Origin: Bacteroidales bacterium
Lineage (GTDB): Bacteria; Bacteroidota; Bacteroidia; Bacteroidales; TTA-H9
Direction of reading: 5' to 3'
DNA: 55,810 nt
NCBI GenBank assembly: GCA_028689615.1
Contig: JAQVCV010000028.1
Location: 1-55,810, forward strand
The stretch's first letter is position 1. Every line of letters starts with the position of its first letter. Shown here piece after piece: positions 27,097 to 36,400 of this stretch. The notes beneath the pieces were generated by a model. It was not told where the DNA came from. It worked only from the letters and a program-made list of their open reading frames with translations, and did not search any database. The position numbers were made by a program, and so were the translations under genes.

Positions 27097-28097
27097 CAGT
27101 CCTCTTTTTTATATATATCACTTGTGGTTGTTTTGGTCTTAGAGTTATAGTCAACTTTAGGAAAATTATCTTGGTATTCCTCTGCCATATTATCAGGTGT
27201 TGGGATAAAAATCCAAGGTGCTTTTTTCTTAGCTTCTGGGTCTTGCTTTAACACATCACAGCTAAACGTACCGCAATTATTTCCTGTCAAAGAATATGGT
27301 TCTCTGTCCTTATTGTAATCAGGATGATTTGGGTCACTTTCGTTTAATTTGCCTTGTGCATAATCATTCATCTTGTCAAAATCTCCTTCTACATATGCTC
27401 CTTGAATTCTTCCATTTTGACCAGATGCTTTTGATAATTGACCAAGAACTTTATTTAAAGATTCTTGGGTAGGTTTACCAGTTTCGGGGTCAATTACAAC
27501 TTTGGAAACTCTAACATTTCTAACTTTTCCTTTCGTTCCGTCAGTCGTTGCATATCGACCATACTCATAATATCGAGTATAACCAGTTTTATTATCAATC
27601 AATAATACACCAGCGTGACCCAACGGCTGTTTGCCTAACCTTGTTTCTGTATCAACTTTATAATCAGGAAATACGACAAGTATTCCATCTCTCCCGTCAG
27701 GGTCTATATAAATCAATGGATTGTTGTGTACAAAAACATACGGACTTTCAAAATTATTCTTCTCCGCCAACGGATCCACCCCCAACCACAAACTCCCCCG
27801 CGGGTCGTAATACCGGGCGCTATAGTAGTAGAGCCCCGTCTCTGCGTCGAGTTCTTTTCCATTGAACTTGTACGGGTTCTGGAAATATCTGGTAGAGGTT
27901 TGTTCGGCCATAGTCTCACCAAAGGGCAAATTTACGAACATTTGGTAAGGTAAACCAACCATGTCGGTAACAAAAGTGTTAGAGCCCAGGTGGTCAGGGT
28001 GGTAGTAATAGATCACTACTTCCAAATCATCGCCTTTGGCGGCGTTGTAGTTGGGAATATTATTAATTCCGGTATTAGTTGATATAGCCGACTTCAT
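27096..28097 (-). CDS. Orphan Rhs tip 2 with papain-like (permuted NlpC/P60- or LRAT-like) domain
   Basis: Begins MKSAISTNTGINN and then enters the Rhs core at NYNAAKGDDLEVVIYYYH. It carries the longest core copy of the four orphans and no type B insertions. The tip follows YIDPDGRDG. It contains KQPLGHAGVLLIDNKTGYTR (candidate His) and, about 130 residues later, LTGNNCGTFSCDVL (candidate Cys). The His-before-Cys order is that of permuted papain-fold enzymes that cleave amide or acyl bonds. The substrate is unknown; peptidoglycan cross-links, peptides or lipids are possible. An alternative start is the MAEQ ATG at 27911, just below a TAAATTTG box. The gene begins 10 bp after immunity gene 1. 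Confidence 0.72.
   Translation of the reverse strand: MKSAISTNTGINNIPNYNAAKGDDLEVVIYYYHPDHLGSNTFVTDMVGLPYQMFVNLPFGETMAEQTSTRYFQNPYKFNGKELDAETGLYYYSARYYDPRGSLWLGVDPLAEKNNFESPYVFVHNNPLIYIDPDGRDGILVVFPDYKVDTETRLGKQPLGHAGVLLIDNKTGYTRYYEYGRYATTDGTKGKVRNVRVSKVVIDPETGKPTQESLNKVLGQLSKASGQNGRIQGAYVEGDFDKMNDYAQGKLNESDPNHPDYNKDREPYSLTGNNCGTFSCDVLKQDPEAKKKAPWIFIPTPDNMAEEYQDNFPKVDYNSKTKTTTSDIYKKED
27762..28065 (-). repeat. Rhs core-end repeat, copy in orphan 2 (type A)
   Basis: About 300 bp nearly identical to 31175-31480 of the intact gene. It lacks both type B insertions and keeps the frame open through HLGSNTFVTDMVGLPYQMFV, NLPFGETMAEQTST and GLYYYSARYYDPRG. Of the four orphans it is the best substrate for homologous tip exchange. 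Confidence 0.88.
27927..27958 (-). promoter_or_regulatory. Promoter-like TTG-N21-TAAATTTG inside the core repeat (orphan 2)
   Basis: Same arrangement as in the other core copies. The MAEQ ATG (27911) is 16 bases downstream of the box. It lies inside the longer reading frame, so it would give a shorter product. Confidence 0.35.
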
Positions 28098-28107
28098 ACT
28101 CCTGTGA

Positions 28108-28683
28108 TTAATTCGTATTGAATGAAACTAAAAATTCATACCATTTAAATTTACTAGCAGAGATGAAATCATTGTCAGTATATGCTGTCATATCGTCTCG
28201 GCCAATTCTGCGTGCTCTCAGAGCACCTACAACAATTAACTCTTTCCTGTTATAATATTTGTTCAGGCTTGAAAGAAATTTTGCGCTTTCCTTCTTTTCG
28301 ATGATAAAAATTAACTTCCTGAATGATAGTTTGTTCGAAAAGGCCTCTTTTGTAATCATTTTGGTATGTCCTAACAAGTGCCATAATTTAGAGAACTCGT
28401 CAAAAAATCTCTTTGTAAAAAAGATGTCAAGTGGGGTTACCTCTATTGAAATAGTACAATAATTATCAATATGCTTTACATTTAATTTTGTGTGAACAAA
28501 TTCTATGCTGTCTAATTCTCGGATTTCGTTAATGCTTGGAGCTGATCGCAAATAACATAAATAATAATCTGAGTTTCCGGATATAGCATATTGTCTTTTA
28601 TAAATAATATTTTGGCTACAGCATGGGTTTTGTATAAATACCATTATAGAGATCACTAATGATATATAGATTGATAATTTCAT
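28108..28683 (-). CDS. Putative exported immunity protein for orphan tip 1
   Basis: A 191-residue protein with a signal peptide (MKLSIYISLVISIMVFIQ, then NPCCSQN, so either cleaved or lipid-modified at a Cys). The alpha/beta body is rich in Lys, Phe and Ile, with no recognised family. It starts 5 bp after the stop of orphan tip 1 and is AT-rich. The immunity role is inferred from position. Confidence 0.58.
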   Translation of the reverse strand: MKLSIYISLVISIMVFIQNPCCSQNIIYKRQYAISGNSDYYLCYLRSAPSINEIRELDSIEFVHTKLNVKHIDNYCTISIEVTPLDIFFTKRFFDEFSKLWHLLGHTKMITKEAFSNKLSFRKLIFIIEKKESAKFLSSLNKYYNRKELIVVGALRARRIGRDDMTAYTDNDFISASKFKWYEFLVSFNTN

Positions 28684-28688
28684 GGAAT

Positions 28689-29591
28689 TTAATTCTTAGG
28701 TTTTTGCATGATCATTGATTTAATCCTTGATTGTCCGTTTGGTTGGAAAAATGGACGTAAATGATCATTCTCTGGAAATTTCAGAGCTTCTTCCACATTA
28801 ACCCGATATTTGGGAAATTGGCCGTACACATTTGACAGAGATGGGCGACCTAATAAATATTCAACTGCTTTGTCGATTCCACCATTGGTATAGGCTTTTA
28901 AAAGATTATTTTCCAGATTGAATTTTTGATCAGTTGTGTTTTGTGCCGCAAAAACTTGTGCTTCAGCCTCATCATATATGTCAAATCCTATGGTCGAATT
29001 GTCAACGGTGGAAAAACCAAACTTGCCCTCACTAAATTGAACTGCATGAAACGTTTCTTCCAACAGACAAGAGCCATTGCTGAATCCGGTATTTCCAGCC
29101 TTTGTTGAATAATTTATTGAGATATTATACTGTCCATTTTCATTCGTCACCATATATTCAACATTACCAAGGTCTGTTCTATTACCGGTTGTCCTATTGT
29201 TTTTTGGGTTAAAAAAATACACCGCATTGTGATCTTCTTCCAACTTCTTGTATTGTTCAGCAAAGGCTGCATTATACTGTTTGCTATCCTTGTTAACAAG
29301 GTGTTTGACATTCTCGGCTGTCGCAGGGTCTATATCCATCCCATCCGGATCCACAAACACCACCGGATTCCCAACCGTATAGTTATACGGCGACCACCCC
29401 GCATATTTCTCCATCATCGGATCCACACTCAACCACAAGCTCCCCCGCGGGTCGTAATAACGGGCGCCATAGTAGTAGAGCCCCGTCTCCGTGTCGAGCT
29501 GTCCCGAAGGGTCGGGATCTTCGCTTCGCTGCGACTTCCCGTTGAACTTATACACGTTCTGGAAGTATCCGGTAGAGGTTTGTTCGGCCAT
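28689..29591 (-). CDS. Orphan Rhs tip 1 with putative zincin-like domain (EETFH)
   Basis: The first 75 residues are the type B core end (SQRSEDPDPSGQ insert, one change NPYKF to NVYKF). The tip follows FVDPDGMDIDPATAENV. It contains GSCLLEETFHAVQFSEGKFGF and, about 25 residues later, FDIYDEAEAQVFAAQ. E-x-x-H with a downstream E-A-E is reminiscent of metallopeptidase-like tips of Bacteroidota Rhs proteins that carry HExxHAxQ. Here the first His is Glu, so metal binding or catalysis is uncertain. Its start is the MAEQ ATG at 29591, behind a TAA in the upstream insertion. Confidence 0.65.
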   Translation of the reverse strand: MAEQTSTGYFQNVYKFNGKSQRSEDPDPSGQLDTETGLYYYGARYYDPRGSLWLSVDPMMEKYAGWSPYNYTVGNPVVFVDPDGMDIDPATAENVKHLVNKDSKQYNAAFAEQYKKLEEDHNAVYFFNPKNNRTTGNRTDLGNVEYMVTNENGQYNISINYSTKAGNTGFSNGSCLLEETFHAVQFSEGKFGFSTVDNSTIGFDIYDEAEAQVFAAQNTTDQKFNLENNLLKAYTNGGIDKAVEYLLGRPSLSNVYGQFPKYRVNVEEALKFPENDHLRPFFQPNGQSRIKSMIMQKPKN

Positions 29592-29742
29592 TGTTATTCG
29601 CGGTAGTGTTTATTTTCAGCGGTGCTCATGAGACCCCTTCGGGAGTTCACCAAAAGGCAAATTTACAAACATTTGGTATGGTAAACCAACCATGTCGGTA
29701 ACAAAAGTGTTACTTTCCAGATGATCAGGGTGATAGTATGCC
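29406..29742 (-). repeat. Rhs core-end repeat, copy in orphan 1 (type B)
   Basis: Carries both type B insertions (29501-29537 and about 29593-29645). It extends upstream through VTDMVGLPYQMFV to about DHLESNTFVT, then ends in unrelated AT-rich sequence. Confidence 0.83.
29658..29689 (-). promoter_or_regulatory. Promoter-like TTG-N21-TAAATTTG inside the core repeat (orphan 1)
   Basis: The minus strand shows TTG, 21 bases, TAAATTTG, followed after about 66 bases by the MAEQ start codon of orphan 1. Confidence 0.4.
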
Positions 29743-30112
29743 AAATGCCTTCATCGGTAAGAAAAAATTGGTTTTACATGAATTTGTGTGAAGTATTGCT
29801 GATACCAAAATGTGAAATATCATGTTTTTGGTCGTAAAGTTTAACGCGTGAGGAGTATAGGTTAAGCCCGCCATTGAAAAAGAAAATAGCGGCACAAAAA
29901 TTTTTCATTTTGTGAAGTTCAACAGTAAATCAAATAATTGTGATGATAATATCCTATCTTTTTGATGCAATGTTATTCCTTTAGCTGGTTCGTTATGCGC
30001 CTGTGACTATTTTGTTAAACACATTACCAATAGGCGATATCTTTATATGTTGTTTCACACAATACACGGTAGAACAATTTCAGTTATGTTATGCTTCAAA
30101 AAGCGTGGAATA
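29743..30112. other. Intergenic region between immunity gene 0 and orphan module 1
   Basis: AT-rich. I see no gene, terminator or leftover Rhs coding sequence. It may be decayed remains of an earlier module. Confidence 0.4.
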
Positions 30113-30487
30113 TTATTTTTTCGATTTCACTATGCTATCAGCTTTAGCTTTAGTCATTCCACATTTGTTCTCTTCATACCAGTTTTTGAGATCAAAGATA
30201 TCAGATTCTAAATCAGATAGTTTTTGATAAATTGGTTGTTCAATTATTGTATATCGAAGTTCATGATTTGTTAGTAATTTCATATAATCAGAAATATCTG
30301 AAAATCTACCACATCTTTCTTCTGATAAAATAATACTTTTATCTGTGTTAAACTGCTTACCATATGAAGAAATTGTATCTAACATATTAAAGTAAAATAG
30401 TTTAAACTCACTGTCTATTACACAACTGTTGCTACAAGATAACATAAAAGTGCAACATACAATCGAAATAATAATAACTTTTTTCAT
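30113..30487 (-). CDS. Putative immunity lipoprotein for the large Rhs protein
   Basis: A 124-residue protein with a lipoprotein signal (MKKVIIISIVCCTFMLSC, lipobox MLSC) and a mostly helical, charged domain (KLSDLESDIFDLKNWYEENK). It begins 1 bp after the stop codon of the large Rhs gene. That is where an immunity gene sits in Rhs and CDI systems. No family was recognised. Envelope placement matches the other four partner genes. Confidence 0.65.
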   Translation of the reverse strand: MKKVIIISIVCCTFMLSCSNSCVIDSEFKLFYFNMLDTISSYGKQFNTDKSIILSEERCGRFSDISDYMKLLTNHELRYTIIEQPIYQKLSDLESDIFDLKNWYEENKCGMTKAKADSIVKSKK

Positions 30488-30488
30488 G

Positions 30489-33400
30489 TTATTCTGATTT
30501 TTTTTCTACTTTAATTATTGGATCATCTGTTTTATATGTATAAGTGGTTCTCTTACCCTTCTTGTCAATGTAGGTAGTAGAATATTTGTTTCCTCTTGGT
30601 GTATATGATTCTTTGTCACGAGTAGATCCGTTTACACTGTTTTCAGCGGATACTCCATTAGCATGATTGCTTTTATACTTTAAATCACTACCTTTTTTTA
30701 TACCATCTTCTGCTTTCCCATACTGTTCAACCAATTCATGAATTAATTTTCCTTGTTTTGTTGCTGGTCCCTTTCCCATGTCATCATATTGATTAACGTC
30801 AGCTATGTCGATAGCATTTTTGATATAGTTTCCAATTGTAACATTTGAACCATATTCTATACTTATTTCAGTGATGGTATTATGATCTGTTGTCATGTTA
30901 TAGAGTTCCGTGTAAAGGGCGATAGATTCTTCTGACATTTTTTTAAAATCACCCCCACCTTTTGTTGGTTTTAAATTCAATAAATATTTTCCATCATTTG
31001 TTTTTGTGTAATATACTTCAAACTGCCCTCCTAAGCCAGAATTAATAATATTAGTAAAGGTTATTGCGCTGTTCTCTCCATTAGCTCCCGTGAAAAAAGA
31101 CAGTTTTATATCTCTCCCATCAATATCCACAAACTTCACCGGATTCCCAACCGTATAGTTATACGGCGTCCACCCCTCATATTTCTCCATCAACGGATCC
31201 ACACTCAACCACAAACTCCCCCTCGGGTCGTAATACCGGGCGCTATAGTAGTAGAGCCCCGTCTCTGCGTCGAGTTCTTTTCCATTGAACTTGTACGGGT
31301 TCTGGAAATATCCGGTAGAGGTTTGTTCGGCCATAGTCTCACCAAAGGGCAAATTTACGAACATTTGGTAAGGTAAACCAACCATGTCGGTAACAAAAGT
31401 GTTAGAGCCCAGGTGATCAGGGTGGTAGTAATAGATCACTACTTCCAACTCGTCGCCTTTGGCGGCGTTGTAGTCGGGAATAGTTTTATGGGTAACGTTC
31501 TGCACACCAAGCAGGGTTGCGTAGTTCTGCAGGTCGGTCTGCTGATCGGCTTTCAGGTTGCGGGTATCGGAGGTTTTGCCTTCGAAGAGGGCTGCTGTGC
31601 CATCGCCCATGCGGCTGGCTAAGCGTTGGGAACCTATATAGTAATGTTTGGTGTAAAGCCCGGCGGCATCCACGGTGATGTAGCCGTTGGGATAGGTGGT
31701 GTAGCCGCCCATGGTGATGTTGTTGTTCACCAACTGGCCGTTGATGTACACGGCGTTGTAGGCTCCCGAGGCTTTCATGGTGCGTTCGCCCGAGGCGTCG
31801 TAGAAATAGTGTTGCATATAGCGGTTTGCCGAAATCACCCGCAGGCGGTTGGCTTCGTCCCAGAAAAGATCGCGGCGGTTGAAATTGTCTTCCCAGCCAC
31901 TGAGGTTTCCGTTCAGGTCGTATGTATAGACCTCGCGGTTCTGGTTCTCGTCGGTGAGTTGTTCAACCTGGTGTTTTCCGGCTACATAAGAGTAGCTGTG
32001 TTGATAGGTGTTGGCGGCCTCGGCAGTGCCATTCAGCTCGTGCCACTGGTTTTTGGTGTTGATGCGCCCGGTGTTGCTGTAGGTTATAGCCAGGGTGTAA
32101 ACGGCGTAGAAGTCGTTGCCCAGGGGTGGCTGGGTAACGCGGTCGCCGGCAAATGTTCCGGAGGCGGAGGTAAGGCGGTTGAGAACATCGTACTGGTAGG
32201 TGTTCGTCAGGTTTCCTCCCATACCGTTTGAAGTGCTGTAGGTTGCCAGATTGGTGAGCGAGGTGATGTTGCCAATCTTGTCGTAAACATAGGCATTGTT
32301 CATCATCTCTTGCTGGGTAGAGGCTTTTACGGCCAGTGTCTGGAGGCGGCGCATCGAGGGGGAGTAGTCGTAGAAGGTTTCGGTGTTGTTGCCATACTGA
32401 GCGAAGGTGCGTTGCTCGTAGTGGTCGTAATCAACGCGCTTCAGGTATTCGTAGGGCGACCCGTTGAGACTACCGGTAATTTTGATAAGGTTACCCCCTT
32501 TGTCGTATTGATAACCAACTGTCTCGCCATCGGGATACAGTTGGCTGATAAGCCTGTTCCAACTGTCGTAGGTAAACAGGGTGGTGAAGGTTCGGGTAGG
32601 GAGCAGCGGAGTAGGAGCCACCACTACTCTGTTTTCCGATACTATTTCACCCATCTTGCCATACTTATAGGAACGGGTTCCGGTAGCGTCGGACAGTTCG
32701 GTCAACCTGCCGGTCATGTTTCCATCGCCTGGTGCGCCATACTGGTAGCTAACATTCGAGATATTGGTGCTGCCACCAACAGGAGGGAAGGTTACTGATG
32801 CCAGTCTGTTGTAATGGTAAGCGTAGTTTACGAATTGGCTGTTGACGGCCAGGTTGGCGGTTTGCAATTGGATCAGGTTGCCGGCTTTGTCGTAAACGTA
32901 GCTTGTAAGCCCGTTGTCGGGATGCAAAAAGGATGTTTTACGTCCCAACCTGTCGTAGGTATATACCGAGGAGAGGTTGTCGGCATCGGTATAGGACATC
33001 AGTTCGCCTATTGCATTGTAAACAAAACTGGTCATCACATCACCCATAGGGCCAACATTGATTGTGCGGACCACATTGCCCGAGGCGTCTTTGTGGGTTT
33101 CGTTGATAACGGTCTGCACACCGTTTTGATCGGTTTCGGTATGGGTCACCATTTTGCCTGCTGCAACAGAATAGTCGGTGGTTGTGAAATTGCCATCCGG
33201 GTCGGTGGTTTTTACTGCACGATCCATCTCATCGTAATCGGTTATGGAGTGGTAAGGGGAGTCGTTGCTGTTTACCAACATACTTACCTGGCATTTTTTC
33301 GATTCATATACCGGATGTCTTTGCTCCACGGCTCTGCCAAAAAGGTCGTAGGCCACTTTTCCGCTCACCGACATCATCTCTACATAGACAGGTGTGCCGT

Positions 33401-36400
33401 GCCTGTCGGGATTCTGGTTTATTTCGATGTCTTTTTTCACCTGAACAGGTCGGGCCAGTCCATCAATAAAGGTATAAGTTTCGATGGGGTTGTCGGGATG
33501 CTGACAATCGTAATGCAAGGTAATGGCCACCGGAACAAAGTCGGCCTGCGTGATGCAGTCCTGATAGGTTGGAGAGGCCGTCACGTTGGCAAAGAGTGGG
33601 AAATATTCAAACCTGAGCGTAAAGGGGACAGGTGTATTCATTGCTTCGTTGGGGCCAACTATCCTCACGAGTCTTCCAAAAGCATCGTAGTGATAGCTCA
33701 CCGAATTGCCACACATGTCGGTGGTAAGAGTGGGTACGTCAAACCTGGCATCGTAAAGAGTTACAGTGGAGTAGCCGAAAGCATCGGTTACCGTGTGTAC
33801 ATGTTTGTGGTTGGTGGCATCGTAGGTCCATTGGTACTGCATCCGCTGGTTGGTACTGTTGGCGGGAAGAATCACCTTGTTCAGGTTGCCATAGCTGTCG
33901 TAGTCCAGTTCTGTTTCAGCAGTGTTTCCGTCCTCGTCAATCGAGGCAACGATTTTTCCGATGTCGCCGGTCTGGGGGTCAATGTCGGAGGTAGATCGTT
34001 GCCTCATGATGGTTCCGTTGTTGTTGGTTACGGTAATGGTTTCAGGTATAGCAACCATGTTTTTGGCTGTCAGGGTAGCAATGTCATGGTAGGTGATGGT
34101 GGATGTGTAATTATCATCGGCCACACTCACATCGCCCTGGTTGGTATAGGAGGCTACACGACCTTTTTCGTCGTATTGCATGGTAACTTTCGATACCACA
34201 GGATTGGTTCCAAGTTCATAAACCGATGTTGTGGATTCAGTAAGTAAAGCAATGGCCGATTTTCTTCCTTCGGTGCCACCAACATCAAAAGAAAGGGGAA
34301 GCGATGAGGCGGGATCAACATGCAGGTTGTCGTCGGTAAGTGCTTTCAACTGATAGGTATTCTCCTGTTTGCTGAAAATTTTATCGGCTTCTTTGCCCTT
34401 ATACACATACGACTCAACCATCAGGCCATTGAGGAAGTAGCTGCTGTTGTGATATTTTGTAACGCCTACCCTGTAAAGCACATCGTGGTTGTTGTCGTCT
34501 TTAACAAAATCGCTGGCTTTAACTGTTTCAAAGCCATAGAACTCACGTTCGCGTCGGTCGTACCGGCCGTTTTCATACGAATAGCTCTTTCTGTACACAT
34601 CTTCGCCGTCGTTGCTGAGGTTGTATCCATCGCTTACTGTAACTTCACTCATCACCCATTTGGTGTTGGGGTTGTTGTAGTCTTTATCGGCTACTCTGTA
34701 ATCAATGGTAAACTCTCCACCCAGGGGGTTGTGTACGGTTTTAAGCTTGTTGGTTCGGCGGATGTTGGAATACCAAACCTTGACTGTAGTTGCATTAAGT
34801 TCTTCCAGTAAATCGGGGAACCCATCGCCATCGAAATCGGTAATTGACTTGAGTGTTTTGTTGGTTGAAGTAGAATATTGGCTGTTAGCATTAATGCATG
34901 GAAATTTCAATGGAATAAAGAAGATCGGAGTGACCCAAGAGACCGTAATACCCAGATTTGCTGAAGCATTTACGGATGATGCATTGTCTGTTAATGAGAA
35001 ATTAAAATAATCAGCTATCTCTGGATTAAAGGTTGATCCATTGTTTATGGCGACATGGAGCTTGTTGTCGGCAGAACGAATTACATCCATCAGCCCGTCG
35101 CCATTAATATCGGCAATCATATATTCCGATCCGGAAGTGTTAGTATTTATTGAGATACCGGCTTCGGCACTTCCTGAGGCGTAACTAAAACCGGCTCCGC
35201 CACCCAGGTTCTTCGATGAACCCTTAATAAGATAAAAATCACCCCAGCTTTGCTGCTGTCCGGTACCGAAAACGTTATTTCCATAGTTCAGGCTTACCGT
35301 AACGTTATCGCCAGATCTTACGAGAAGGTCGCTTAATCCGTCTCCATTGATATCAGCCCAGGTGCGGGAGGTTGTTTCGTTTCCAAGAGAAAAATTTCCA
35401 GAGAGTCCAATGGAGGAATTACCTGAAGGAAGGTCCAGCCTTGGAATGTCGAATTTGAGGTATTCGCCTTTCCCGCCACCGCCACTTTTTCCACCACCAG
35501 AATAGCTTCCTGTTGCGCCTCCGCCCCAACTGTTGCTTTGAGAACTAAGTATAACACCGTTAACCATTGCATCTCTGGCAATAACGGTGAATAGTCCCCC
35601 TGTGCGGTTGGTTATTTGTACTTGCTGGGTAGATACCAAGTCTGGATAACGGTCACCGTTCATGTCGGCGTAGTCAGTTAACGACTGGTTTTGCCCGTCG
35701 AGTGATTTCGATCCGGTGATCCCGAATTTTGCAGCACCGACTCCGATGTTTACTCCCGCCGAAACGTTTCTGCCGGAGTTGACGCTGTATTTGTTTATTC
35801 CGTAGGCTCCGGTATTGATTACTCCCTGAACGGTTTCATCGTCTTCGTTGATAAATCCTTCGAAAGCTTGCGAGTAACCAGCAGCTCTTGACGATAATGC
35901 CGAACTAAAACATTCGTCGTGGAACCCGACCCATTTCTCATTATACTCGTTATTAAGGAATGTGCGGCTCGGGCGTGCTGTTACCAACGCTATATTGAGT
36001 AGTGAAGAAGTGTTAGTTTGAAATTGGTTAATACTGTTCTCGAAGTTTTCGAGTGAAGTCGGATCGTCTAAATTGACCTGGTTATAGCCGGCATTTTGCA
36101 GAGTAGTGACGGCCTGATTTACACTGTTAGCCTGTGCTTCGGTTGCTTCAAGTGCCTCTTCTTTGATGAGATATCCTGGCAAAGTTCCAAGCGACAGGGC
36201 ATCTTCAACAGCATCAGGATTGTACATAAACTGGCCCCATTGCCTGTACATAGGTCCGAAGCGGGGATTGGGTTTCTGGAAAAGATTCACTTCGTCGCAC
36301 ATAACGGAAATGGTGTTTGATCCCGAAATGATGCTGACAACTGGGTCAGGTGTCAGAGCAATTCTTTCCAGCAGGGAGGTTGAAGATTGATCGAGCTTTG

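Noticed and set aside
24861-29645. Readthrough of the TAA ahead of MAEQ in orphans 1, 3 and 4 as part of a longer protein
   Set aside because: In orphans 1 and 3 the upstream frame is also shifted relative to MAEQ, so a new start at the ATG is simpler.
22727-31180. The orphan tips as one Rhs gene broken by frameshifts
   Set aside because: Each tip has its own core-end copy, a different toxin domain and its own partner gene, so they are separate cassettes and not pieces of one gene.
32310-34811. Long plus-strand frames opposite the Rhs repeats (up to 477 codons)
   Set aside because: Antisense shadows caused by the high-GC, repetitive Rhs core. The minus-strand product has clear Rhs/YD repeats.
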